DNA of 64,000 nt from Galactobacter sp052108535 (GCA_052108535.1 JBQDZM010000004.1:79418-143417); one strand, 5' to 3'. Shown: positions 33,779 to 42,673, numbered from the stretch's first letter. Notes: generated by a model from the sequence alone, not told the origin. A program made the numbers and translations.

Positions 33779-34704
33779 ATCTGTCCCCGCGACACCCCCG
33801 TCCAGCCCGGTCTCCCAAGCCCGGGATTGACCCTCCGGCCGGTGCGCGAGCAACCCCTGCGCAGCCGGCCAATCGTCGGCCCGCGCTGGCCAGCCTCGCT
33901 CCCGCCAAGCTGAGTCCTGCTCGTCCCGCGCTGGCTCGGCTGGGTCGCGCTGAGCCCGCACTTGTTCGACTCGGTCGCGCTGAGCCCGCACTTGCTCGGA
34001 TCGGTCGTGCGGGGCTTGTTCAGCCGTCGCCTGGTTACCCGTGGCCTGGCCGACCCGGGTCAGGCCGCCCAGGACCTTGGCACTGGGCCGCCCTCATTTG
34101 CTTGGTGATGACCCTGGTGGGGCCATCCGCCGCTTCGGGCCAGCCGAACCCGGACGGCCAGCAGCCACCGGTTGCCGCGCGTGCGGTGGCGAACCGCGAT
34201 GCTGAAAAAGTGGGGGCGCTCCGTGCGGCGCTGACGGCGAGCGCGAAGGGTGTCCCGCCCGTGGGACGGGCGCCTGCACCGGGTGAATCGTGGGAGGCGG
34301 TGGGGATGACGCAGGACTTCGATCCGCCAGCCGTGCGGTGGAACGCGGGGCATCGTGGGGTGGACCTCACGGCCGCGCAGGATGCGGAGGTTGTGGCGCC
34401 AGCCGCCGGAACCGTCTCCTTCGCAGGGTCGGTGGCTGGGCGTCCCACCGTCTCCATCGAGGTGGGAGGAGGTTGGCGCACCACGTTGGAGCCGGTGTCC
34501 ACGGAGTTGAAGAAGGGAGACCGGGTGTCGGTCGGGCAGGTGGTGGGGACCGTGGAGACCGGCGGTCATTGCAGTGGCACCTGCGTCCACTGGGGCTTGG
34601 TGTCCGGATCCGGGCACAGTTCCACCTACCGCGATCCCCGCACCTTGGTGGCAGATCTACGGCCGTCCGTCCTCTACCGGGACCGCAATACCCCGCCGTC
34701 GTGA
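33757..34704 (+). CDS. M23 family peptidase (LytM-type), start uncertain
   Basis: The protein's C-terminal ~125 residues are a M23 metallopeptidase or degenerate LytM domain: WNAGHRGVDLTAAQDAEVVAPAAGTVSFAGSVAGRPTVSIEVGGGWRTTLEPVSTELKKGDRVSVGQVVGTVE and CVHWGLVSGS supply the H-x(n)-D and HWG motifs. A hydrophobic segment (WHWAALICLVMTLVGPSAASG) would be the signal peptide, but ~110 Pro/Arg-rich residues precede it, including a threefold LGRAEPAL repeat. The ATG at 33757 lies inside a terminator stem without a ribosome binding site, and no other in-frame start exists before the hydrophobic segment. A frameshift or assembly problem near the signal peptide is possible. In relatives an M23 gene sits beside rpsB; here ~6 kb of arabinan genes intervene. 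Confidence 0.7.
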   Translation: MIRSAPPYLSPRHPRPARSPKPGIDPPAGARATPAQPANRRPALASLAPAKLSPARPALARLGRAEPALVRLGRAEPALARIGRAGLVQPSPGYPWPGRPGSGRPGPWHWAALICLVMTLVGPSAASGQPNPDGQQPPVAARAVANRDAEKVGALRAALTASAKGVPPVGRAPAPGESWEAVGMTQDFDPPAVRWNAGHRGVDLTAAQDAEVVAPAAGTVSFAGSVAGRPTVSIEVGGGWRTTLEPVSTELKKGDRVSVGQVVGTVETGGHCSGTCVHWGLVSGSGHSSTYRDPRTLVADLRPSVLYRDRNTPPS

Positions 34705-34766
34705 CCGTCCTCGGCTGGGGCCACTCTCCCCTACTGCCGACCATGTCCACATGGCAGCTAGTCCCC

Positions 34767-34783
34767 CCTCCCCCCCCCCCCCC
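34767..34783. repeat. Poly-C tract
   Basis: A run of 14 C (34770-34783) is preceded by CCCCCCT in the spacer between the M23 gene and the epimerase gene. It is non-coding, and its exact length is uncertain in short-read data. Confidence 0.8.
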
Positions 34784-34793
34784 AGATGCAGCA

Positions 34794-34856
34794 CGGGACC
34801 AGGTTTCCACGAGACATGCACCGAACAGGCGCACGTCCCACGGAAACCTGGTCCCG
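34794..34856. terminator. Bidirectional hairpin between convergent M23 and epimerase genes
   Basis: A 15-bp perfect stem (CGGGACCAGGTTTCC 34794-34808 with GGAAACCTGGTCCCG 34842-34856) encloses a 33-base loop. Confidence 0.7.
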
Positions 34857-34881
34857 CGTGAGGCGAAGACCCAGAAAATAG

Positions 34882-35835
34882 TCAGTCGCCGATGGCAGTG
34901 AGCAGCCAGGAGGCCTTCGCGTGTTCGTCCGCGTCGAGCCGGATCACGTCGGTCCCGGAGTTGAAGGCACCAGGCGGGCAGGTCATGGGCTCCACGGCGA
35001 GACCGGTGCGACTGACCGCCGGATCGGGCAGGTCTGCCGTGTGAATCTGGACCCAAGGGCAGGCCGCATCCCATGACATCTCCACGCCGACGCCGGCGAC
35101 GTCGGTCAGGCGCACGCGGGCCAGCCCGTCGTCGTCGCGGTGCAGATCGGTGAAGGCATGATCAATGAAGGTTTCCCCGATGGCCGATGCCGCCCGGAAG
35201 TTGAAGCCATGCTCGGAGACCGGTGACGTGCCGGTCGGGACCAAGCGGTCCTCCGTCACCGTTTGCACGGTGTCCGCAGGCAGGGTCAGCTGCCAAGCAT
35301 TCACGGGTTCGTGGGCACCGGGCTCGGAGGGGGCAACCAAGTATGAATGCGATCCCCAGCCGAAGGGGGCGGGGCCTCCTGCCAGCAGTTCGGCCGACAC
35401 CGAGGTGGTGAGCCCATCCTCCCCAAGCCGATACTCGACGTCCACCTGCACGCGATGCGGGTAACCGGTGCGGGGCTCAACGACGGCGCGTAGGTGGGCG
35501 GCGCGTGCGGACACGGTCACCACCTCGAAGTCGAACCACACCAGCAGGCCGTGCAGCGCGTGACCTCGTGCGGGCTCGCTGACCTCCAGCTCCCGGTCCT
35601 CCCCGTCCCAGCTGTACTTGGCGTCGATCACGCGATTGGGCCAGGGCGCTAAGAGGATTCCCGAGTAGTTGAGGTGGAGCTCGTCGGCTCCGAACGGGCG
35701 GACCAGGTTCCGGCTGGCGTAGGTGAGTTCCCGAAGTGCCGCCCCGACGGTGGCGACGCTGGCCCGATAACCGTTGGCCTCGAGGGTGATCTGGTGTCCG
35801 GACAGCGGGACGCGAGAGGGAGAGTTGTCTGCCAT
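34882..35835 (-). CDS. Aldose 1-epimerase (mutarotase) family protein
   Basis: This is a 317-residue GalM-like protein. Motifs include the N-terminal VGAALRELTYASRNLV, LLAPWPNRVIDAKYSWDGEDRELEVSEPARGHALHGLL (the conserved substrate-binding N-R and H-G-L), PAPFGWGSHSYL (catalytic His), VQIHTADLP and AVEPMTCPPGAFNSG (Glu general base). It would equilibrate sugar anomers in the cytoplasm. No ribosome binding site precedes the ATG at 35835; one at 35847 is possible, and the mRNA may be nearly leaderless. It is divergent from the second GH43 gene and shares its 126-bp regulatory region, so a role with arabinose is likely. Confidence 0.88.
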   Translation of the reverse strand: MADNSPSRVPLSGHQITLEANGYRASVATVGAALRELTYASRNLVRPFGADELHLNYSGILLAPWPNRVIDAKYSWDGEDRELEVSEPARGHALHGLLVWFDFEVVTVSARAAHLRAVVEPRTGYPHRVQVDVEYRLGEDGLTTSVSAELLAGGPAPFGWGSHSYLVAPSEPGAHEPVNAWQLTLPADTVQTVTEDRLVPTGTSPVSEHGFNFRAASAIGETFIDHAFTDLHRDDDGLARVRLTDVAGVGVEMSWDAACPWVQIHTADLPDPAVSRTGLAVEPMTCPPGAFNSGTDVIRLDADEHAKASWLLTAIGD

Positions 35836-35876
35836 AAGGGCCAGCATATCCGCTTGTCTCAGCCCCTGATCACGGC

Positions 35877-35917
35877 TTGTCCACCGCGATTGTTACCGGT
35901 AACGTTAGCCGGTGACA
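35877..35917. promoter_or_regulatory. Promoter and LacI-type operator between epimerase and second GH43 genes
   Basis: TTGTCC (35877-35882), a 17-base spacer and TAACGT (35900-35905) form a plausible promoter for the GH43 gene. The operator TGTTACCGGTAACG (35891-35904) overlaps its -10. A second, weaker CCGG-centred half-match (TTAGCCGGTGACA, 35905-35917) follows directly. Binding here could repress both divergent genes. Confidence 0.75.
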
Positions 35918-35961
35918 CGCGCCACATATCTGTGTCACCAAACTCGATGAGGAGTCCAAAC

Positions 35962-38900
35962 GTGAAACCACGCACGCGAAGGTGCGGGGCGCTGATAGCC
36001 GCGCTCTCCCTGACCGCAGCGGGCCTACCCGCGCTAGCGGCACCAGCCGGCGCGACACCGGCAGCCGGTCCGCAACCATCTCAACTCTCGGTCCCAGCCG
36101 CTCCTGCGGCGTCGGAGACCCCGGAGGCGTACCTCTTCGCCTACTTCACGGCAGACAGCGTGGCCGGAGAGAAGATCTCCCTCGCCGTCTCCGACGGGAA
36201 CAACGCTCAGAAATGGATCGGTCTCAACGACAGTGAGCCCATCCTTGAATCGGACAAGGGAACCAAGGGCCTGCGCGACCCGTTCATCATCCGCTCCCCC
36301 GAGAACGATAAGTTCTACATGATCGCCACCGATCTCTCGATCGGTCGGACCGGGGACTGGAACGGATCTCAGCGGCAAGGTTCCCGCTATATCGAGATCT
36401 GGGAATCCACCGACCTGGTTGACTGGGGCCAGCAGCGTCACGTCGAGCTCGCCCCAGAAAACGCCCGGAACCTGTGGGCGCCGGAGGCGTACTGGGACGA
36501 CGAGCGCGAGGAATACGTGGTGTTCTGGGCCTCCAAGCTCTACGGGCCGGAGGATCCGGACCACACGCAGACCTCACCGGCGCAGACCATGATGTATGCG
36601 ACCACCAAGGATTTCACAACCTTCAGCGAACCCAAGGTCTGGCAGAACACGGGAGTCTCCCGCATCGATTCCACGGTGCTCAAGGACGGCGACACCTACC
36701 ACCGGTTCACCAAGGATGAGGCGCAATCGCAAAACTGTGGCGGCCCGGACATCTTCGCCGAGACCTCCACGGATCTGACTCAGGTCACCACCGCGGACAA
36801 TGGCTGGGTGATGGGCGAGAAGTGCATCGGCCACAACGCCGGCACCGGCGGCGTCGAGGGCCCCACGGTCTTCAAGGCCAACCCGGGCGATGTCAACGGT
36901 GAGGGCTTCTACCTGTTTGTTGACGAGCACGGCGGGCGCAAGTACCTGCCGCTGAAGGCCGACGCGCTGGATGGGGATTGGGAGGCCGTCACCAACATCA
37001 GCCTTCCCAATCCGGCACCGCGTCATGGCACGGTCCTGCCGATCACCGAGTCAGAGCGCCAGGCGCTGCTGGCCGCCTACCCAGAGAATGGCGAGAATCC
37101 CGACCCGATTGAAAAGGGTCAGCTGCTGCACTACGACTTCTCCGACCTGGATTCCGCAGGCAACGGCGCCACCATCAAGGACCAGTCCGACCAGGGCAAT
37201 GACGCCACCGTCAAGGGAACCGGTGCCACCGTGTCCGACGGCGTGCTGAGCCTCCCCGGCGGCGCGTCCAATTCGGGCGCCGCACACTTGGAAATCCCCC
37301 GCGGCACGTTCGACTGGCAGGACACCCTGACCATCAACATGTGGCTCAAGAACCAGACCCCGGCGGGCAACTACGCCGCCATGTTCTTCGGTTCAGAGGC
37401 CAATCCCCCAGCAGACTACTGGCTGCTCAACCCGTCCAACCCAGACGGCCGATTCAAGTCGGTCATCACGAATCAGCGCAATGCCAGCGCCCCGTGGGGC
37501 ACCGAATCCGGGATCTCGCCGACGACGGCGTCCAAGGGCATCCCCGGCCCCAAGACCAGCGGCGACTTCTCGCTCTACACCACGGTGATCGAGCCCGGGA
37601 AGCTGACCGGCTACTTGGATGGCGAGAAGATTGGCACCGTCGATACGGGCCGCTCCGTTAAGGACCTGGGCAAGAACCTGGTCAGCTACATCGGCAAGTC
37701 CTCCTACCCCGATGCGTACTTAAAGGGCCAAATCCGCGACGTCGAGGTGCTCGCCGAGGCCGAGTCTGATAATGAGGTCAAGCAGCGCTACCTGAAGGGC
37801 CTCGACGAGGACACGCTTCAGAGCATGCTTGAAGAGGACGCGGAGGCTCTGTCCCTGCCGGAGACCGCCATCGCGGACCTCAACCTGCCCACCAGCGGGG
37901 CCAACGGTTCCAGCATCGTCTGGGCCTCCGACAACGCTGACCGCATCTCGCACGACGGCACCGTCACCCGAGGCAACGACGACGAGACTGTGACCCTCAC
38001 GGCCACGCTCACCCTGGGCGGGGTGGAACACAAGAAGACCTTCAAGGTGACCGTTCTCTCCAGCGATCCCAGCAATGACGTGGACTACGCCGCCGAGAAC
38101 TTCAGCGTGGGGACCACCCAGGCCTGGGAGGACCTCACCCTCGTGGACGAGTTCGAGGGCACCAAGGTGACCTGGGCGTCGTCGGACACAGATGCCATCG
38201 CAAGCGATGGCAAGGTGACCCGAGGCAACAAGGCGCACAAGGTCACGCTGTCCGCCACCTTCAGCCTCAACGGAGTCAGCACCAAGCGCGACTTCGAGAT
38301 CACGGTGCTGGCCGAGGACGCGGGCAGCGTGGACGCCTACACCGTTGAGGGCAACAGCAAGGCCACTGACGTGCTTCACCTGGCCACCGCCAAGGGCGAC
38401 GACGAGGCCGTGCCGGGCAATCAGGGCCGCCCCGTGCTCTACCCGACCCAGGGCACCGTCCGGATGGGATCCCCAACCCTGTTCCGTTCTCCCGCAGGCG
38501 GCTTCAACCTGCTGGCGCCCGAGATCAACAACGACGGCCCAACAGGCAACGCTTACGTGTACACGTCCAAGGACCTGGTCGCCTACGCCGACGAGTCCCT
38601 GGTCAAGCTGGCCCCGGGTCAGGCTCCGACCAATCTGGGCGTGAGCTACGACAACGCCACAGCGACCTACACGGTGGTCTTCACCGACGCCAAGGATGGC
38701 AACCGGTACTCGGTCACGAGCACCGACCTCGCCACCTTCACCCAGGCCAAGCCGACCGCGGCGGCCAAGGCCGCGGCGTCGGGCATGGAACGCGCGCTGC
38801 CGGAGAAGACCAAGGACGTCGCCTCGGTTGCCGTTACCGCGAGTGAACTCGAGCGTGTATCCACCAAGCTGGGCCGTGTTGTTAACACCAAGGTCAACGT

Positions 38901-40524
38901 GGATTCGCCGAAGCCGGTGCAGACCGGCGCCGACGTGCCGCCCCTGCCCGAGACCGCGGATGTCGAATACAACTCCGGCTACTCCTCGACATTCCCGGTC
39001 GAGTGGGATCAGGAGGCGCTGAAGCAGGTCGACACGTCGAAGCCGGGGACCTACACGGTGCCGGGCAAGGTGTCCGCACCGAAGTACTCCGACCCCCTCG
39101 TGGAGCGTCGGGCCGACCCCGACGTCACCTTGGGCGACGACGGGTACTACTACATGACCGGTTCCTACCCGATGACCTACGAGGACGACCCTGAGGGCTA
39201 CGACCGCGTGCCGCTGCGACGCGCCAAGACGATCGAGGGTCTGAAGGATGCCGAAGAGGTCGCGATCTGGCACGAGAACTCCACGCCGGACGTGAACCGA
39301 TACATCTGGGCGCCGGAACTGGAGAAGATCGGTGACGACTGGTACATCCTCTTCACCGGAGGCCGCAACGGCGTATTCGACATCCGCCCGTACATGCTCA
39401 AGTACACCGGCGAGGAATTCGCCGGGGAGGACACGCTGAACCCAGACAACTGGGAACTCATCGGCCCAGTCAAGGCCAACCCTGGCGACTCCAACGCCTT
39501 CACCAGCTTCTCACTGGACATGACCCACTTCGAGAATGCGGGGCGGCACTACCTGTCCTGGGCCGAGAAACCGGGTATGTCCGTGCTGCGCATGGCGGAG
39601 ATTGACCCGATGGATCCAACCCAGCTGATCAACGACTCGATCCTGCTCTCCGAACCCACCCAGGCGTGGGAGCGCAACGACGCCCAGAATCAGCAGGTCG
39701 ACGAGGGCGCCGCCGTGATCAAGCACGACGGAAAGATCTACATGTCCTTCTCCGCCTCCACGGTGGACCGCAACTACGCGGTTGGCCTGCTGACGGCAGA
39801 CGAAAACTCCGACCTGATGGATCCGGGGTCCTGGACCAAGACCGGCTACCCGATCATGACCAGCGCCGATGTGCCGGGCCAGCTCGGCACGGGGCACAAC
39901 TCCTTCACCACGGACGAGTACGGCAATCCGGTGATCGTGTTCCACTCCCGCACCGAGAACGACTCATCCAACCCGGGCGAAGCCACCGACGAGGGACTCT
40001 TCGACCCCCGCCGCCACGCACGCGCCAAGACCGTGCACTTCGATGTGGACGGTGCCCCGGTGTTCAACATGACTCCGGAGGAGGAGCTCGATCCCGAGTT
40101 GGCCGACGTGGCCGTGCAGGTTGTCGTCACCGCAGATGATCCTGATGAAGAGCCTGGCGATGGTGACGATGGCGATGACAACAGCGACGGTTCTGACGAC
40201 GGAAACGATGCTGCTGACGGCACCGACCCTGACGACGATGCCGACTCCGATTCAGATGACAACGGAGACCACACCGCTGCCGGGTCTGATTCTGGCGACA
40301 ACAACGGTTCAGCCGCGAATGGGTCTGGCACAGATGCTGGAACTAACGGTTCCGGGACCACGAGCGGATCGAATCCGTCTGATCCTCAGGGCACTGCGTC
40401 CAACGGCGGTGGGCAGTCGCCCCTGGCCAGCACGGGCGCGCAGGTCGGAGCATTGGCCGGTCTCGCGGTGCTGCTGCTTGCGGCCGGTGCGGTGCTGACT
40501 GCGCGTCGGAAGCGCAGGTCCTGA
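35962..40524 (+). CDS. Very large two-catalytic-domain GH43 protein with LAxTG cell-wall anchor
   Basis: This is a 1520-residue secreted enzyme. The start is GTG at 35962, with AGGAG at the right distance. Order: signal peptide (1-~30), first GH43 propeller (~55-367; LRDPFII, NLWAPEAYWDD, VEGPTVFK), LamG-like domain (~385-600), two atrophied Ig domains (~618-784), a degenerate propeller-like part (~790-933) and a Big_4-like domain (~967-1043). A second GH43 propeller follows (~1047-1378; RRADPDVTLGDDGYYYMTGSYP, YIWAPELEKIGDDWY, VDEGAAVIKHDGK), then a ~95-residue Asp/Gly/Ser linker, PLASTG, a membrane helix and RRKRRS. Both propellers keep their catalytic Asp/Glu motifs, so two arabinofuranosidase/arabinanase activities in one chain are likely. 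A terminator with a 20-bp stem follows. Linkage specificity is unknown. Confidence 0.92.
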   Translation: MKPRTRRCGALIAALSLTAAGLPALAAPAGATPAAGPQPSQLSVPAAPAASETPEAYLFAYFTADSVAGEKISLAVSDGNNAQKWIGLNDSEPILESDKGTKGLRDPFIIRSPENDKFYMIATDLSIGRTGDWNGSQRQGSRYIEIWESTDLVDWGQQRHVELAPENARNLWAPEAYWDDEREEYVVFWASKLYGPEDPDHTQTSPAQTMMYATTKDFTTFSEPKVWQNTGVSRIDSTVLKDGDTYHRFTKDEAQSQNCGGPDIFAETSTDLTQVTTADNGWVMGEKCIGHNAGTGGVEGPTVFKANPGDVNGEGFYLFVDEHGGRKYLPLKADALDGDWEAVTNISLPNPAPRHGTVLPITESERQALLAAYPENGENPDPIEKGQLLHYDFSDLDSAGNGATIKDQSDQGNDATVKGTGATVSDGVLSLPGGASNSGAAHLEIPRGTFDWQDTLTINMWLKNQTPAGNYAAMFFGSEANPPADYWLLNPSNPDGRFKSVITNQRNASAPWGTESGISPTTASKGIPGPKTSGDFSLYTTVIEPGKLTGYLDGEKIGTVDTGRSVKDLGKNLVSYIGKSSYPDAYLKGQIRDVEVLAEAESDNEVKQRYLKGLDEDTLQSMLEEDAEALSLPETAIADLNLPTSGANGSSIVWASDNADRISHDGTVTRGNDDETVTLTATLTLGGVEHKKTFKVTVLSSDPSNDVDYAAENFSVGTTQAWEDLTLVDEFEGTKVTWASSDTDAIASDGKVTRGNKAHKVTLSATFSLNGVSTKRDFEITVLAEDAGSVDAYTVEGNSKATDVLHLATAKGDDEAVPGNQGRPVLYPTQGTVRMGSPTLFRSPAGGFNLLAPEINNDGPTGNAYVYTSKDLVAYADESLVKLAPGQAPTNLGVSYDNATATYTVVFTDAKDGNRYSVTSTDLATFTQAKPTAAAKAAASGMERALPEKTKDVASVAVTASELERVSTKLGRVVNTKVNVDSPKPVQTGADVPPLPETADVEYNSGYSSTFPVEWDQEALKQVDTSKPGTYTVPGKVSAPKYSDPLVERRADPDVTLGDDGYYYMTGSYPMTYEDDPEGYDRVPLRRAKTIEGLKDAEEVAIWHENSTPDVNRYIWAPELEKIGDDWYILFTGGRNGVFDIRPYMLKYTGEEFAGEDTLNPDNWELIGPVKANPGDSNAFTSFSLDMTHFENAGRHYLSWAEKPGMSVLRMAEIDPMDPTQLINDSILLSEPTQAWERNDAQNQQVDEGAAVIKHDGKIYMSFSASTVDRNYAVGLLTADENSDLMDPGSWTKTGYPIMTSADVPGQLGTGHNSFTTDEYGNPVIVFHSRTENDSSNPGEATDEGLFDPRRHARAKTVHFDVDGAPVFNMTPEEELDPELADVAVQVVVTADDPDEEPGDGDDGDDNSDGSDDGNDAADGTDPDDDADSDSDDNGDHTAAGSDSGDNNGSAANGSGTDAGTNGSGTTSGSNPSDPQGTASNGGGQSPLASTGAQVGALAGLAVLLLAAGAVLTARRKRRS

Positions 40525-40538
40525 CACCCAGCTGAAGT

Positions 40539-40583
40539 AAAGAACTCCAGTGCATGGACGCTCTCCATGCACTGGAGTTCTTT
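40539..40583. terminator. Strong terminator of the second GH43 gene
   Basis: A perfect 20-bp stem (40539-40558 with 40564-40583, loop CGCTC) lies 15 bases past the stop codon, with A/T-rich ends (AAAG/CTTT). Confidence 0.85.
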
Positions 40584-40635
40584 CTTGCCCTGGGTGCCAA
40601 CGGTCAGGTGCTCCACACTGTAGCGACCAGGGCCC

Positions 40636-41100
40636 ATTCCCGAACCACTTCTGCAGCGTCCCACGAACTCCCGAACACTTTCTGCCGAGTAGCCCCCCCC
40701 CCCCCCCAAACCCAGCAGAACATGTTCGCGAACCAGGCGCACCCAGCGCAACTGATTCGCGAACCCCACGCAGCTGCCTCCCGAACCACTTTTGCAGAGT
40801 GCCTCAGACTCCCGAACACTTTCCGCCGAGTAAGAGCCGCTCAACTCAGCAGAACATGTTCGGGAACCAGGCCCACCCTGCACAACTGATTCGCGAACCC
40901 CACGCAGCTGCCTCCCGACTCACTTTTGCAGAGTGCCTCAGACTCCCGAACCACTTTTGCAGAGTACCGCCGGCTCGCGAACACTTTCTGCCGAGTAGGA
41001 GCCCCCAAACTCAGCAGAACATGTTCGGGAACCAGGCCCGCCCAGCACAACTGATTCGCGAACCCCACGCAGCAGCTTCCCGACTCACTTCTGCAGAGCG
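40636..41100. repeat. Intergenic array of direct and inverted ~20-31-bp repeats
   Basis: Copies of CCCGAACCACTTTTGCAGAG and the variant CCCGAACACTTTCTGCCGAG recur in 30-31-bp steps, grouped into three larger units of ~134-165 bp. Each larger unit contains a reversed copy (CTCAGCAGAACATGTTCGGG), so each can fold into a hairpin. The anchor CAGCAGAACATGTTCG occurs at about 40713, 40847 and 41012. A run of 15 C (40693-40707) forms the loop of the first unit. No gene is seen in this 640-base spacer. Confidence 0.8.
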
Positions 41101-41110
41101 GCAACGAAAA

Positions 41111-41142
41111 GGGCCCGCACCCTCAACAGAGGATGCGGGCCC
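41111..41142. terminator. Terminator of araA
   Basis: A 14-bp stem with one mismatch (41111-41124 with 41129-41142) lies about 30 bases after the araA stop codon on the minus strand. Confidence 0.8.
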
Positions 41143-41170
41143 TGCCCATACAACGACGAAGAGCCTCAGA

Positions 41171-42673
41171 TCAACGCGTGACCTTGGCGATCGCGTCGTT
41201 GTAGCGCAGCTCGTTGAGGAAGCCGGGGACGGTGGTGCCCTCGCCGATCTCCACGAGTTCGATGCCGGTCATGGTGGCGAAGGCGCGGAACACGTCCACA
41301 CCGATGCGGCTGGTCATGACGGTGTGGTGGGCGGCGCCCGCATGCAACCAGCAGGTCGTGGAGGTCGCGAAGTCCGGCTTCGGGGACCACACGGCGTGAC
41401 CAACGGGCAGCTTGGGCAGAGCGGGAGATTCCACGATGTCCACGGTGTTGGCGGTCAGACGCAGGCGGTCGCCCATGTCAGACAGCGCGACGACCAGGCC
41501 GGGCCCGGCGTCCGCCGCGAAGACCAGGCGCACGGGGTCGTCCTTGTCGCCGATGTCCAGCGGGTGAATCTCCAACTTCGCCCGAGACGTGGTCAGGGAG
41601 GGCGCGACCTCCAGCATGTGGGCACCAAGGATGAGCTCGGAGCCGGGGGTCAGGTCGTAGGTGTAGTCCTCCATGAGGGACTCGCCGCCGTCCAGGCCCG
41701 CACCCATGACGTGCGCCAGGCGCACCAGGATCGCGGTCTTCCAGTCACCCTCTGCGCCGAAGCCGTAGCCATCTGCCATGAGCCGCTGCACGGCCAGGCC
41801 GGGCAGCTGGCGCAGGGAGCCGAGGTCCTCGAAGTTGGTGGTGAAGGCGTGGAATCCGCCGGCTTCGAGGAAGGAACGCAGGCCCAACTCGATCGCGGCA
41901 CCGTAGCGCAGCGAGTCGTGCCGGGCGGCACCGGGCAGCAGTTCCGGGGCCACGTCGTAGAGCGAAATGTACTCGGCCACCAGCGCGTCGATGTCCGTGG
42001 AAGCCACGGCATGCACGGCGTCGGCCAGCTCCGTGACGCCCCAGGTGTTGACCTCGACGCCCAGGCGGCGTTGCGCCTCGACCTTGTCGCCCTCGGTGAC
42101 GGCCACGTTGCGCATGTTGTCGCCGAAGCGGGCCAGCTTCATGCCCGTCAGAGCCGCACGCCCGGCCGCGGCACGCTGCCAAGCGGAGACCTCGGCCTGC
42201 ACGCGGGGGTCGGAGACGTGCCCTGACACGGTAGTGCGGGCAACGTCGAGGCGGGAGACGATGTAGCCGAACTCGCGGTCGCCGTGGGCGGCCTGGTTCA
42301 GGTTCATGAAGTCGAAGTCGATCTCGTCCCACGGCGCCGCGGCGTGAGCCTGCGTGTGCAGATGCAGCAGCGGCTTCTGCAGGGCATCGAGTCCTGCGAT
42401 CCACATCTTGGCGGGGCTGAAGGTGTGCATCCAGGCGCTGACGCCGATCACTCGGTCGTCGGCGTTGGCATCCAGCGCGGCACGGCGGATGGAGGCCGAG
42501 TCCGTGAGGACCGGCTTCCAGACCACCTTCACGGGAGTCGCTGCATCCAGCTGCTCAGCGATCGCGGCAGACTGCTCGGCGACCTGACGAAGGGTTTCCT
42601 CGCCGTAGAGCCCCTGGCTGCCGGTCAGGAACCAGACCTCGTAGCCGTCGAGCGGGTTGGTGGTCTCAGCCAT
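41171..42673 (-). CDS. araA: L-arabinose isomerase
   Basis: AraA converts L-arabinose to L-ribulose. The 500-residue protein starts MAETTNPLDGYEVWFLTGSQGLYGEETLRQVAEQS and shows family motifs CWMHTFSPAKMWI (here SAWMHTFSPAKMW), LLHLHTQ, DFMNLNQAAHGDREFG, GDNMRNVAVTEGDKVEAQ and FGAEGDWKTAILVRLAH with the catalytic Glu. Length is typical. The ATG at 42673 has CCCAGGAGG upstream and overlaps the end of araD by eight bases. It is the last gene of the ABC-araB-araD-araA operon. Confidence 0.97.
   Translation of the reverse strand: MAETTNPLDGYEVWFLTGSQGLYGEETLRQVAEQSAAIAEQLDAATPVKVVWKPVLTDSASIRRAALDANADDRVIGVSAWMHTFSPAKMWIAGLDALQKPLLHLHTQAHAAAPWDEIDFDFMNLNQAAHGDREFGYIVSRLDVARTTVSGHVSDPRVQAEVSAWQRAAAGRAALTGMKLARFGDNMRNVAVTEGDKVEAQRRLGVEVNTWGVTELADAVHAVASTDIDALVAEYISLYDVAPELLPGAARHDSLRYGAAIELGLRSFLEAGGFHAFTTNFEDLGSLRQLPGLAVQRLMADGYGFGAEGDWKTAILVRLAHVMGAGLDGGESLMEDYTYDLTPGSELILGAHMLEVAPSLTTSRAKLEIHPLDIGDKDDPVRLVFAADAGPGLVVALSDMGDRLRLTANTVDIVESPALPKLPVGHAVWSPKPDFATSTTCWLHAGAAHHTVMTSRIGVDVFRAFATMTGIELVEIGEGTTVPGFLNELRYNDAIAKVTR

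Noticed and set aside
37720..39273. A 517-codon minus-strand frame inside the second GH43 gene
   Set aside because: It is antisense to a conserved catalytic protein and shows no family motif or start signal.
40713..41030. GAACATGTTC motifs as LexA/SOS boxes
   Set aside because: Actinobacterial LexA sites have GAAC-N4-GTTC; here the half-sites are only two bases apart and the motif is part of the larger repeat.
40636..41100. CRISPR-like array of ~31-bp repeats
   Set aside because: The gaps between repeats are only about 10 bases and are themselves similar, some copies are inverted, and no cas genes are nearby.
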